A stretch of 64,000 nucleotides of DNA from Emcibacter sp. SYSU 3D8 (GCF_039655875.1 NZ_JBBYXK010000003.1:558001-622000), one strand, 5' to 3'. Shown: positions 1 through 7,870, counted from the first letter of the stretch. Translations and numbers: made by a program. Notes: generated by a model not told the origin, from the letters alone.

Positions 1-515
1 GGGCTTCCGCACACCGCGCGCGATGCGGGATCGTCCCAAATCTCCCGCATCTTCTCCTCGACGAGCTTGTCCGAGCGGACGGTGTCGCCGAAGCGCCAGT
101 ACACCATCCGGCGCAACTCGTATCGCGCGGCGGCGTGCGTGTTGCAGCCATGCACATGAAGGCTGACTGGCCCATCGCCAATTGCGTCGATCTCGGCGGG
201 GCTCACGGTGAGGCCCAACGTCACGAACTTCCTCTTACTCTCCAGGAACTTGATGGCCCACCACACTAGCTCAACCTGCTCGGCGGTCGGATCGTCGGGC
301 GAGTGGCCACCGGCCTCGGCCCGCAGACCATTCCATGCGCGTTCAATTTCAGCGGACAGCGGCGGAAGGGGCATCAACCGAGCGAGCTTCCACGCGGCCT
401 CTGCCTCCGAGAGGCAGGAGAGGGTGTGCCGGCGCTTGCCGGCGTTGTCGACCCACCACCCTTCATAGCCGGCACCAGTCCGCGCGGTCGAAACACCAAA
501 GTCAGTCCAACCCAT
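1..515 (-). CDS. Partial hypothetical protein running off the left edge
   Basis: An open frame on the minus strand reads from ATG at 515 to the window edge without a stop, at least 171 codons. Its stop lies outside. ATG at 515 is preferred over ATG at 521 because GGAG sits 6 bases upstream of it. The protein starts MGWTDFGVS and is rich in Trp and charged residues. Segments such as GYEGWWVDNAGKRRHTLSC and EQVELVWWAIKFLESKRK look like a folded soluble protein. I see no signal peptide, membrane segment or motif I can name. It is the most downstream visible gene of the element's minus-strand set, about 170 bases after the RepA-like ATPase gene. The function is not recognised. Confidence 0.6.
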   Translation of the reverse strand, partial: MGWTDFGVSTARTGAGYEGWWVDNAGKRRHTLSCLSEAEAAWKLARLMPLPPLSAEIERAWNGLRAEAGGHSPDDPTAEQVELVWWAIKFLESKRKFVTLGLTVSPAEIDAIGDGPVSLHVHGCNTHAAARYELRRMVYWRFGDTVRSDKLVEEKMREIWDDPASRAVCGS

Positions 516-683
516 AGTCATCTCCATAGTTGTTTAGTTCTTAACAAGGTGCCGCTGGCACGCCTCGCCTCGTCCCTCACACTCCCTACAGGACGTCGAG
601 GCGCGTCCCTGAAGGGGCCGGCCCTCAGTCCCGGCCTGTCGCATGAACTTCACGTCGAGGCGAACCCCAGGCGTCGAGGCAGC

Positions 684-2474
684 TCACGTCGCGAACGGGC
701 CGGGCAAGGGCTGGACGGCGAACGGCGACTGCGTCCAGAGCACTGCGATCCCTTGCTTGGTGTTGGTGCTCGTGCTACCGGGCTTGGCCACCTTCACCGG
801 CACCTCGGCGATCCAACCTTGAGCAGCGCACTCGGCGAACGCGGTCTTGGCCACGTCTGTCAGGCGGCTGGAGTGGACGGATGCAAAGAAGGGTGCCAGC
901 GCGCGCCCCACCGCGTCGCCATAGAAGCGCCCGACCGCTCGCGGCGAGGCACTGTAAGCGGTTGTCCCTCCGCCTACACCTTGAGCCAGCGTCCGCAACA
1001 CCGCTTCGAGAGCTTGCGCCGTGAACTGGCTTCCCGGCGTACGTGGCGTAAACACTTCCGCCACGCCGACCCAATCCGCCTCAGGGTACTCAGCCGTCGC
1101 GTTGTTCATGGGTACGCCGACGATCTTGAAGAACTGCCGCGCGTCCGCCGGCCCCATGTTGGCCTTTACCGCGATGACCTCCCGGATGTCACCATCCTCG
1201 CCGGGCATGGCGCCGATGTCGCGGAGGGTCTTGGCATCGGACTTGCGGACCAGCCGGACGCCGCGTGATAGGTTCACCCACGCCACGGCACCGAGCGTTG
1301 CCTCGGCGTTGTCGCCCATGGCCGCCGCGCCTTTCTTGGTGTGGGCGACCAGTACGATGGCGCAGTCAGTCTCAGCGGCCACCCTCTTGAGCGCGACTAG
1401 GACCGCCGCGGCCACCTCGTTCTCGTTCACGCCAGCTGTCACGAACGCGGCAAGTGGGTCGAGCACAAGGAGCTGGGCGCCGATCTCAACGACAAGCTGG
1501 CGCAACCGAGCGATGCCGCTCTTGTTGACGCGAGCCCGGCCGGTTTCGCGGTCCACTTCGGTAAGGGCAATACCAGCTACATCTGGGTCGTCAGCGCCGG
1601 CGATGTGAAGCAGGCCAACATCTTGCGTGCTGAGCCTGTGATGCGCCAGCGTGGCTTGGTACCGCAGCGTTACCTCACCGCGCTGATCCTCGCCGTTGAT
1701 CATCAGCACGCACAGAGGCGGGTGACCGAGCGGGCCGGCATGGTCCGTCCCAGCTGCGACCGCCATGCAGACCAACGTGACCACCGTGCTCTTGGCTATG
1801 CCGCCGGGGCCAATGATCAGTGTCACTTCACCGCGCAGCCCCAGACCTCCGGCAACGGGTCGCCGCTTGTGCATGACGTCGAAACCGCAGCTGAAATGTA
1901 GGCGACTGGCTGCGCCGCCGACCGGCGTGGTGATCGCCGACGCCGCGTCCGCCGTGATGAGCCCAAGATTGTCGAGGTCGAGGATAAGGCCGGTCAAAGT
2001 CTTGACCGCGTCGCCCTCGGCGAGCCTCTTGGTGCTACGGGCGATGGCTCGGTCTAGTGCCTCGTCATTTGCTGCCTCGTCGTACCCGTTCGCGTGAACG
2101 CCAGTCGACGAGAACGCGGTCGGTTGCCTCGATATCTCGTGGAACAGTTCGCGCAGATAAGACTCGGCGTCGGGATGAACAACGATCGCAGCTGCAACCG
2201 CGCTCGCGAGCAGAAACCAGCTGCCGTAATCGCACCAGTGATCAGCCGGCACCTGGCGCAGCCGGCACGCTTCCTCAAGAGCGAGGACGCCGGCCCGCTG
2301 AACCAGAGGTAGGTTCGATGTTGCCGTGTAGGGTAGGCGCTGGCGAACGCCCGCCGGCTGGTCGCCGAAGGTCCAGGCATCGTCGTCGGCTTGTGGTGGG
2401 GTGATCTGGCGTGGTGTCGCGCCGAGCGTGCCCAGCAGCCACTCGACGGGCGCCGTCGCGTCCATGTTAAGCAT
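684..2474 (-). CDS. RepA-like AAA ATPase (RecA-fold helicase, AAA_25 type) of the integrated element
   Basis: The protein has a Walker A motif GPGGIAKST near residue 222 and a Walker B-like strand LLVLDPLAAF about 110 residues later, the pattern of RepA/AAA_25 hexameric helicases in plasmids, phages and integrated islands. The segment VLVAHTKKGA fits the following sensor region. About 200 N-terminal residues precede the ATPase core and carry no motif I recognise. The C-terminal 120 residues resemble a winged-helix-type tail, as judged by composition only. The start is uncertain: TTG 2486, ATG 2474 and ATG 2465 are in frame. ATG 2474 gives about 596 aa and follows a G-rich stretch. The first codons overlap the end of the upstream primase-like gene, so the two are translationally linked and probably act together in element replication. 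Confidence 0.75.
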   Translation of the reverse strand: MLNMDATAPVEWLLGTLGATPRQITPPQADDDAWTFGDQPAGVRQRLPYTATSNLPLVQRAGVLALEEACRLRQVPADHWCDYGSWFLLASAVAAAIVVHPDAESYLRELFHEISRQPTAFSSTGVHANGYDEAANDEALDRAIARSTKRLAEGDAVKTLTGLILDLDNLGLITADAASAITTPVGGAASRLHFSCGFDVMHKRRPVAGGLGLRGEVTLIIGPGGIAKSTVVTLVCMAVAAGTDHAGPLGHPPLCVLMINGEDQRGEVTLRYQATLAHHRLSTQDVGLLHIAGADDPDVAGIALTEVDRETGRARVNKSGIARLRQLVVEIGAQLLVLDPLAAFVTAGVNENEVAAAVLVALKRVAAETDCAIVLVAHTKKGAAAMGDNAEATLGAVAWVNLSRGVRLVRKSDAKTLRDIGAMPGEDGDIREVIAVKANMGPADARQFFKIVGVPMNNATAEYPEADWVGVAEVFTPRTPGSQFTAQALEAVLRTLAQGVGGGTTAYSASPRAVGRFYGDAVGRALAPFFASVHSSRLTDVAKTAFAECAAQGWIAEVPVKVAKPGSTSTNTKQGIAVLWTQSPFAVQPLPGPFAT

Positions 2475-2976
2475 CCGCACCCCCAACAGTGTTGCCGGTG
2501 ACCGTCAGGTAACGCTTGTCGGTGTACAACTCGACGCCACCCTGCGACCTCCCGGCGACGACGGGACGCGCTCGACAAAAGATGCGGTAGCCGGCCCCAC
2601 CGGGCGACCACTCGACATAGGCGCCGTAGGGGCGGAACAGGCTGATGATCTCGTCCGCGCGAGCCTGCTGGGCGGCGTTGCCCTTCACCTTGTCGATGTC
2701 GACCCCCGTGAGAGCCAGCCCCTCCGCGTCGAGCCGGCCATCTAGGGCGATGCCGATGCCGTCGAAGTTGTCGCACAAGTACGCCATGACGACAGTGTCG
2801 AAGTCGCTCCAAGTCGCGGGGTCGGTCGAGCTAGCGTGGCGTCCGTCCGGCTGGTGCGGCACCTTGGTCCACCGCCCGCCTTTATAGGTCATCCGCCAGA
2901 GTACCCAGCATGGGCGGCTTCGCAGCAGTTCAGGGATGTTGTCCATGATCACGGCGAGGACGGAGGGCTTGGACAT
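2467..2976 (-). CDS. Primase/polymerase-associated domain protein (NrS-1 HBD-like)
   Basis: A 169-residue protein that matches the small N-terminal domain common in phage and island primase-polymerases: RPCWVLWRM near the start, KVPHQPDGRHASSTDPATW, then the acidic signature GVDIDKVKGN and GGAGYRIFCR. In relatives this module often sits in one polypeptide with a helicase. Here it stops just inside the start of the RepA-like ATPase gene, giving two overlapping genes. I chose ATG 2976. An in-frame open stretch continues upstream to 3120 but overlaps alpA in another frame, so it is unlikely to be used. Role inferred: priming or origin recognition for the element. I do not see a complete archaeo-eukaryotic primase catalytic set, so catalytic activity is uncertain. 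Confidence 0.65.
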   Translation of the reverse strand: MSKPSVLAVIMDNIPELLRSRPCWVLWRMTYKGGRWTKVPHQPDGRHASSTDPATWSDFDTVVMAYLCDNFDGIGIALDGRLDAEGLALTGVDIDKVKGNAAQQARADEIISLFRPYGAYVEWSPGGAGYRIFCRARPVVAGRSQGGVELYTDKRYLTVTGNTVGGADA

Positions 2977-2993
2977 GGACGCCTGCACACCTC

Positions 2994-3278
2994 TCACCGC
3001 GTCACCTCGCCCTTGCGCGGCCAGCTCTGCCGCCGAGAACGCGGCTTGATTTCCGTTACGCCCGGCGCGCGCCATCCCGCCGGGTCCGCGCGCCACGCGC
3101 GCAGGTCGCCGACGCGCCATGCCGAGGCGCGGTTGCCGATCTTGATGGGGGCGGGGAAGCGGCCCTCTTGGATGCGCGCGTGCGCTTCCGAGCGGCTGAT
3201 GGGCGACCGCCTTGCCCAGTCCGCCCAGCGCAACAAGTCATCGTCCGACAAGTCATCGAAGGTGTAGGTCTCGTCCAC
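2994..3278 (-). CDS. AlpA-family DNA-binding regulator / excisionase-like protein
   Basis: A protein of about 94 residues whose core (SRSEAHARIQEGRFPAPIKI, then ASAWRVGDLRAW) is the winged MerR-like helix-turn-helix of phage AlpA regulators. Such proteins activate integrase expression or act as excisionases for P4-like islands. GTG 3278 is the best start: GGAGGAG lies 8 bases upstream, whereas TTG 3305 lacks a ribosome-binding site and would place the Shine-Dalgarno sequence inside the coding region. The basic tail (KPRSRRQSWPRKGEVTR) may add DNA contacts. The gene lies between the integrase and the replication genes, on the same strand, which fits a switch between integration and excision or replication. 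Confidence 0.75.
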   Translation of the reverse strand: MDETYTFDDLSDDDLLRWADWARRSPISRSEAHARIQEGRFPAPIKIGNRASAWRVGDLRAWRADPAGWRAPGVTEIKPRSRRQSWPRKGEVTR

Positions 3279-3394
3279 GATATTGTCTCCTCCACAGGTA
3301 ATCAATGGAGGAGGTATGTCGACGTAGTTGTGTGTTCTTCAAGGGCTAAACAGGAAGCTGTTAGCTAGTTAACATAAAATAAAAGAGTTGCTAT

Positions 3395-3409
3395 CACCAA
3401 CTATTGGTG
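3395..3409. promoter_or_regulatory. Palindrome upstream of the alpA-like gene (possible operator)
   Basis: CACCAA-CTA-TTGGTG is a perfect 6-base inverted repeat with a 3-base centre. It lies in an AT-rich stretch between the integrase stop and the alpA-like start, about 115 bases upstream of the latter. The size fits a dimeric repressor site. No poly-T follows, so a terminator is less likely. The binding protein is unknown. Confidence 0.35.
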
Positions 3410-3454
3410 CTTGTTAGCTGTGCTGACATGTTACCATGAGATTGGTATTGCATA

Positions 3455-4672
3455 TCAACTAGTTATGCGACTGAGCTGGATAATCTCGCCGCCAGCCCTC
3501 AATTTGTCGAGATAGTTGCTCCACCACGCCGCCATCTCGACGCGCTCTTTCCAGTGTGCGCCCCGGTGATAAGCCGCGCGTACAAGGTCCGCGTCTTTGT
3601 GGGCAAGGGCGCGCTCGATGGCGTCGGCGCTCCACCTGCCGCTCTCGTTGAGCAGCGTGCTCGCGGTGGACCTGAAACCATGTCCCGTCATCTCGTCCCC
3701 ACCGTAGCCCATCCGGCGCAGCGCGGCCGTGATGGTGTTTTCGGACATGGGCCGGGCAGCGGAGCGGGTCGACGGAAAGACGTACCGCCCGCGCCCGGTC
3801 AGCCGCTGGACGTCGTGGAGGATGGCCACCGCCTGTTTGGACAGTGGAACGGAGTGCGGCTGGCGCATCTTCATCTTGCCGGCAGGGATGATCCACACCG
3901 CCTTGTCGAAGTCGATCTCCGCCCACTCGGCATGCCGCAATTCGCCGGGGCGCACGAACACGTGAGGGGCCAGCTTGAGCGCTGCCATCGTCGTCGGCTG
4001 GCCTTCATATCCTTCTATGGCGCGCAGCAGTTCACCGACGCGCTTAGGCTCTAGGATCGCCGCCCGGTGCTTGACCCTTGGCGATACCAGCGCACCGCGA
4101 AGGGGTTCGGCTGGGTTCGAAGACGCCCGGGTGGTCGCGACCGCGTACCGAAAGACGCGTGCCGCAAACGAGCGCAGCCGCTGCGCCGTTTCCAGTCTCC
4201 CGCGTGCCTCCTGCTTCTTGAGGGTCGCAAGCAGCTCCTGCGGTGAAATTTCAGCAACCGGGCGCTCGCCGATGGGCGCCAGCAGTTCCAGGAACCAGCG
4301 CGCCTTCTTGGTGGTGCTGGCGGTCCGGCCTTCGCGCTCGATCTTGTCGATGTACTCCATCGCGACGGATTTGAACGTGTTGGCGATGCTCAACGCCTGC
4401 TCGGCCTGCTTCTGCTTCCGGGCCGCGCCGGGGTCTACGCTGGCTTCCAGCAGCTTGCGTGCTGCGTCTCGGCGTGCTCGGGCATCACTAAGGCTGGTGG
4501 CGGGGTAGGTGCCCAGCGACAGCTTTTTTTCTTTGCCGTCTGCGCGGTACTTGAGCCGCCACAGCAGTCCGCCAGAAGGCTGAACCAGCAGGAACAGCCC
4601 CTTCTCGTCGGCCAATTTGTAGGGCTTCGCGCGGGGCTTAGCGGCCCGGATAGCGGTGTAGGTCAGTGACAT
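3455..4672 (-). CDS. int: P4-type tyrosine recombinase / integrase
   Basis: A 405-residue site-specific recombinase. The N-terminus (ADEKGLFLLVQPSGGLLWRL, KLSLGTYP) is the DUF4102 arm-binding domain of P4-like integrases. A central SAM-like core-binding domain follows. The C-terminal catalytic domain shows the expected set: Arg241 in RPGELRHAEW, His331 and Arg334 in HGFR, His358 in ALAHKD, and the nucleophile Tyr368 in AAYHRG. Length is normal for the family and nothing is truncated, so the enzyme should be active. The gene points away from the adjacent tRNA-Thr, whose 3' end is about 165 bases upstream, and that tRNA is the likely attachment site. Repeated GGGGCCAC-type sequences directly upstream may be arm sites or an operator. 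Confidence 0.93.
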   Translation of the reverse strand: MSLTYTAIRAAKPRAKPYKLADEKGLFLLVQPSGGLLWRLKYRADGKEKKLSLGTYPATSLSDARARRDAARKLLEASVDPGAARKQKQAEQALSIANTFKSVAMEYIDKIEREGRTASTTKKARWFLELLAPIGERPVAEISPQELLATLKKQEARGRLETAQRLRSFAARVFRYAVATTRASSNPAEPLRGALVSPRVKHRAAILEPKRVGELLRAIEGYEGQPTTMAALKLAPHVFVRPGELRHAEWAEIDFDKAVWIIPAGKMKMRQPHSVPLSKQAVAILHDVQRLTGRGRYVFPSTRSAARPMSENTITAALRRMGYGGDEMTGHGFRSTASTLLNESGRWSADAIERALAHKDADLVRAAYHRGAHWKERVEMAAWWSNYLDKLRAGGEIIQLSRITS

Positions 4673-4724
4673 TGGGGGCCACTCCTGTGGGTATGTTATG
4701 TAGTGGCCCCTTATGTGGCCCCCA
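4673..4724. repeat. Inverted and direct GGGGCCAC repeats upstream of the integrase
   Basis: TGGGGGCCAC at 4673-4682 and its exact reverse complement GTGGCCCCCA at 4715-4724 form a 10-base inverted repeat. A third copy, GTGGCCCC, lies at 4703-4710. The set touches the integrase start codon and lies on the attachment-site side of the gene. It could be integrase arm-type sites, a repressor operator, or an mRNA hairpin over the start. Sequence alone cannot separate these. Confidence 0.45.
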
Positions 4725-4837
4725 GCCGAGAGCGGCTGTGTGGTGACATGTCAGGGTGTATGTGACAAGACAGCATACAGTATAGCGCAGATTTCTGGGC
4801 TTTGACAGGCGTTGGTGTCGTACGGCAGATGGGGGAG

Positions 4838-4912
4838 TGGTGCCGGATGTCGGACTTGAACCGACGACCTACCGCTTACAAGGCGGTTGCTCTACCACTG
4901 AGCTAATCCGGC
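4838..4912 (-). tRNA. tRNA-Thr (anticodon TGT), CCA encoded
   Basis: Reading the minus strand, the gene starts GCCGGATTAGCTCAG and ends ATCCGGCA followed by an encoded CCA. The acceptor stem GCCGGAT/ATCCGGC pairs fully, the anticodon loop is CTTGTAA (TGT, reading ACA), and the T loop is GGTTCAAGTCC. The gene is intact even though an integrase lies next to its 3' end, as expected if the element restored the tRNA end on insertion. Confidence 0.96.
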
Positions 4913-4928
4913 GCTACCAAGCGCGAAC

Positions 4929-4957
4929 GGGATACGGCAAACGAGAAGAATTGTCAC
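4929..4957 (-). promoter_or_regulatory. Candidate promoter of tRNA-Thr
   Basis: On the minus strand GTGACA and TATCCC are separated by 17 bases and end about 16 bases before the tRNA 5' end. The -35 box is close to consensus and the -10 box is weak. The position is right for a tRNA promoter, but this is pattern reading only. Confidence 0.35.
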
Positions 4958-5104
4958 GCGTTCCGCTGCACCTTGCGGCTGGCCTTGCGGGTTGACAGAA
5001 ACTGGAAATCCGGCTGAACTTTTTCGGCGGGCGTACATCTTCTGACGCGATCGCAACCTGACCATGCTGGCGAGGAGACGCGTGCCGGCCGTCCGAGGAG
5101 CCAC

Positions 5105-5872
5105 ATGAAGCTGTCAGTGGTGATTCCCGTCTACAACGAGGTCGAATACCTGCCCGAGAGCCTCAATCGGGTGCTCGCGGCGTTGCCGGGCGTCGAAAAG
5201 GAAATCATCGTAGTCGACGACGGATCGCTTGACGGGTCGCGCGAGTGGATCGCGTCCGTGATCGGGGAGGGGCCGCGCCCAGCGTGTGCGGGCGCCGGCG
5301 CGCCGGTGCTGCTCGACACCATCCCCGACAACGATGCCGGGGCGGTTTCGACCGTTCGTTCCATCCTGCATGAGCGCAACATGGGAAAAGGCGCCGCGCT
5401 GAGAACCGGCCTTGGCCAGGCCTCGGGCGATGTCATCGTCATTCACGATGCGGACCTGGAATATGACCCGGCCGACTGGAAACGCTTCTGGGGATTGTTT
5501 GAGAAGGGCCACGCCGACGTCGTCTACGGGTCGCGGTTTCACGGCGAGCCGCATCGCTGCCTCTACTACCATCACTATCTTGCGAACAAGCTGATCTCGC
5601 TGATTTTCAGCATCCTCTACAACCAGATCCTGTCGGACATCGAGGTCTGCTACAAAATGTTCAACCGGGAGGTGCTCAAGGTGCTGACGTTGCGGCGCAA
5701 CGACTTCGGTTTCGAGATCGAGTTCTCGGCCAATGTGGCGCGCGCATCGCGTCTGCGCATCTACGAAACCGGCATCTCCTATTACGGACGCAGCTACGAC
5801 CAAGGCAAGAAAATCAACTGGAAGGATGGCGTGAAGGCGATCTTCTACCTGTTCTGGCATCGCTTCGCCTGA
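5105..5872 (+). CDS. GT2 glycosyltransferase (polyprenyl-phosphate sugar synthase type)
   Basis: A 255-residue GT-A fold enzyme of the dolichol-phosphate mannose/glucose synthase group. It opens with MKLSVVIPVYNE. IIVVDDGSLDGS forms the nucleotide-sugar site, ERNMGKGAALRTG follows, and HDADLEY carries the DxD metal-binding acids. EVCYKMFNREVLKVL and FGFEIEFSANVA are typical of enzymes that move a hexose from an NDP-sugar to a polyprenyl phosphate at the inner face of the membrane. There is no C-terminal membrane domain, so it should be a peripheral protein. The gene directly downstream is a membrane GT87-type transferase, a family that uses polyprenyl-phosphate sugars, so the two may work in series. 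The acceptor is unknown. Confidence 0.85.
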   Translation: MKLSVVIPVYNEVEYLPESLNRVLAALPGVEKEIIVVDDGSLDGSREWIASVIGEGPRPACAGAGAPVLLDTIPDNDAGAVSTVRSILHERNMGKGAALRTGLGQASGDVIVIHDADLEYDPADWKRFWGLFEKGHADVVYGSRFHGEPHRCLYYHHYLANKLISLIFSILYNQILSDIEVCYKMFNREVLKVLTLRRNDFGFEIEFSANVARASRLRIYETGISYYGRSYDQGKKINWKDGVKAIFYLFWHRFA

Positions 5873-5893
5873 TCGCGGAACAGGCCGTAGCCG

Positions 5894-7072
5894 TTGACAC
5901 CGATCCTGCACCATCCGCTCAGGGATGCCTTGTGGCTCACCGGAGACCGGGCGCGGGCCGCAGCGACCGTCTGGCTGGCGGCGATCCTGTTGCTTCTGGC
6001 AGCCTTGCCGTTGGTCGCGCCCTCGCTGGTGGTGGGCGCCGACTTCGTTCCCCTGTGGGCGGCGGCCGGCCTGGCATCGGCCGGTGACGGCGCGGCTGCC
6101 TATGGCGCCGAGGCTCGGGCCGCGGTGGCGGCGCGACTCGGCCCTGCCGCCCACTGGCCCTTCGCCTATCCGCCAACCGCGCTGTTGCTCTGGTCGCCCT
6201 TCGCGACACTGTCCTTCCCGGTGGCCCTCGCGGCATGGCTTGGTCTGAGCGCCGCTGCTTACCTGACGGCCATGCGGGCATTGGCCGGCACCGCCGCGTT
6301 CACTGCCGCCCTGGCGTTTCCGGCGGTGACAATCTGCGTCCTGTACGGCCAGAACTCGCTCCTTTCGGCGGCCTTGTTCGCCGGCGCCGCCGTGCTCCTC
6401 GACCGCCGGCCGGTGCTCGCCGGCGTGCTTTTGGGGTGCCTGGCGTTCAAACCCCAATTGGCGGTGCTGGTGCCGCTGGTACTGATCGCGGCGGGGCGCT
6501 GGCGATCCGTTGCAGGCGCGGCAGTCACCCTCGCGGCGCTCGTCGCGGCCTCTGTGGCCTGCTTCGGCGCTGAAGCCTGGGCCGCCTATCTGCCCGTGCT
6601 GCAGGAAGTGCGGGAGTTGAACACCGGCGGCGTATCGGGCTTCGACAGATTCGCCGGGGTCTATCCGGCGGCGCGGATTCTCGGGGTGCCCGCCGCCGCG
6701 GCCTGGACTGCCCAGGCAATGATGGCGGCGCTCGCGGCGATCATGCTGTTCGTGACGGCAAGACGGCGGCCGGGCGGTCGGGCGGAACTGGCCATGCTGG
6801 TCGCGGCGACCGGGCTGTGCGTCCCGTTTCTGGGCGAATACGACCTTGCGATCATGGCGGTGCCGGGCTTCTGGCTGAAGTCCGATGCGCTCAGGACCGG
6901 CTGGTTGCCTTATGAGCGGCTGGGTCTGGCGGTGCTGTATTTTGCCCCCGCAGTGATCGTGGCAGCCTCCGTCAACGGCATTCCGCTGGGGCCGCTTGTG
7001 CCCGCGGCGCTGGCGGCCTTGGTCTTCCGCCGCGCGAGTCGTACGGCCCCGGTGGTCAGTTCTCCCGCGTGA
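5894..7072 (+). CDS. GT87-family (DUF2029) membrane glycosyltransferase
   Basis: A 392-residue, very hydrophobic protein with about nine or ten predicted membrane segments, beginning with TVWLAAILLLLAALPLVAPS. DFVPLWAAAGLA, FAYPPTALLLWSP and FKPQLAVLVPLVL are typical of the DUF2029/GT87 family, which includes polyprenol-phosphate-mannose-dependent mannosyltransferases. The start appears to be TTG at 5894, 22 bases after the GT2 stop, so the two are probably one transcript. The 3' end overlaps the convergent rlmB gene by 17 bases. The inferred role is transfer of a lipid-linked sugar outside the membrane. The product (glycan, lipid or protein) cannot be told. Composition is Ala/Leu-rich but matches the neighbouring core DNA. 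Confidence 0.7.
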   Translation: MTPILHHPLRDALWLTGDRARAAATVWLAAILLLLAALPLVAPSLVVGADFVPLWAAAGLASAGDGAAAYGAEARAAVAARLGPAAHWPFAYPPTALLLWSPFATLSFPVALAAWLGLSAAAYLTAMRALAGTAAFTAALAFPAVTICVLYGQNSLLSAALFAGAAVLLDRRPVLAGVLLGCLAFKPQLAVLVPLVLIAAGRWRSVAGAAVTLAALVAASVACFGAEAWAAYLPVLQEVRELNTGGVSGFDRFAGVYPAARILGVPAAAAWTAQAMMAALAAIMLFVTARRRPGGRAELAMLVAATGLCVPFLGEYDLAIMAVPGFWLKSDALRTGWLPYERLGLAVLYFAPAVIVAASVNGIPLGPLVPAALAALVFRRASRTAPVVSSPA

Positions 7073-7817
7073 GTTCGTAGAGCGCCACGGCGGCCGCGTT
7101 CGATACGTTGAGGCTTTCCACCTGCTCCGAGATCGGCAGCCGCGCCAGCATGCCGCACAACTCCCTTGTCAGGTGACGCAGGCCCTTGCCTTCGGCGCCC
7201 AGCACCAGCGCGGTGCGCTCGCCGTGGGGCGCGTCGCGCATCAACACCGGACCGCCGGCATCGAGGCCGATGCTGAGGAAATCGTGCTCGTGCAGCTTCT
7301 CCAGCAGGCCCGCCAGGTTCTGGATGCGGATGTAGGGCATGGCCTCGAACGCGCCGGCGGCAGCCTTGACCAGCACGGCGGTCTCGGGCGGTGAATGGCG
7401 CCATGTGGTGATCACGGCGGCGGCGCCGAATGCGGCGGCCGAGCGCAGGATGGCGCCCACATTGTGCGGGTCGGTAACCTGATCCAGCACCAGCACGATG
7501 CGGGTCGCCTCGTCCTCAAGCAGGGAATCGAGGTGGATGTCGGCGATCGGGTCGACCAGCAGCGCCACGCCCTGATGCACGGCGTCGGGCGGCACCAGCC
7601 GGTCGATGGCCTTGCGCTCGACGATTTCGGGCTCGATTCCCGGCGCGTCTTCGGCTCTCCGTGATTCGGCCAGAGTCTGGGCCGCGTTCCGGGTCGCCAG
7701 CAATCGGCGAATCCTGCGGCGCGGATTCGCCAGCGCGGCGCGCACCGGATGCATGCCGTAGAGCCAGTAGGGCTCTTCTCCGGGAGGCTGTTTTCCGTGG
7801 TGTCTGTCGCTGTTCAT
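7056..7817 (-). CDS. rlmB: 23S rRNA 2'-O-methyltransferase (SpoU family, RlmB-like)
   Basis: A 253-residue SPOUT methyltransferase. The N-terminal substrate-binding domain starts at YWLYGMHPVRAAL. The catalytic trefoil-knot domain shows the three SpoU motifs: LDQVTDPHNVGAILRSAAAF (motif 1), LVLGAEGKGLR (motif 2) and ISEQVESLNVSNAAAVALYE (motif 3). By homology it methylates the 2'-OH of a guanosine in 23S rRNA (G2251 in E. coli), using SAM. ATG 7817 is preferred because the open frame upstream runs into tRNA-Tyr. The gene lies just before the tRNA/tuf block on the opposite strand, as often seen in Alphaproteobacteria. Confidence 0.9.
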   Translation of the reverse strand: MNSDRHHGKQPPGEEPYWLYGMHPVRAALANPRRRIRRLLATRNAAQTLAESRRAEDAPGIEPEIVERKAIDRLVPPDAVHQGVALLVDPIADIHLDSLLEDEATRIVLVLDQVTDPHNVGAILRSAAAFGAAAVITTWRHSPPETAVLVKAAAGAFEAMPYIRIQNLAGLLEKLHEHDFLSIGLDAGGPVLMRDAPHGERTALVLGAEGKGLRHLTRELCGMLARLPISEQVESLNVSNAAAVALYELTREN

Positions 7818-7870
7818 CGCGGCGTTCCGTGGGGCATGACGAGGGAAACGCGGTTTAACCCCATTCGGGG

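Larger units (their letters stand above)
1..4837 (-). mobile_element. Right end of an integrated element at tRNA-Thr (left end outside the window)
   Basis: The five minus-strand genes here (unknown protein, RepA-like ATPase, primase-like protein, AlpA-like protein, tyrosine integrase) form a typical integrase/AlpA/replication module. The integrase start lies about 165 bases from the 3' end of an intact tRNA-Thr gene, the usual arrangement for elements that recombine into a tRNA 3' end. To the right of the tRNA the sequence returns to ordinary chromosomal genes. The presumed attachment core is the tRNA 3' half (roughly 4838-4865). The second copy would lie left of position 1 and cannot be seen, so element size and cargo are unknown. 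The boundary is inferred from gene content. Confidence 0.75.
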
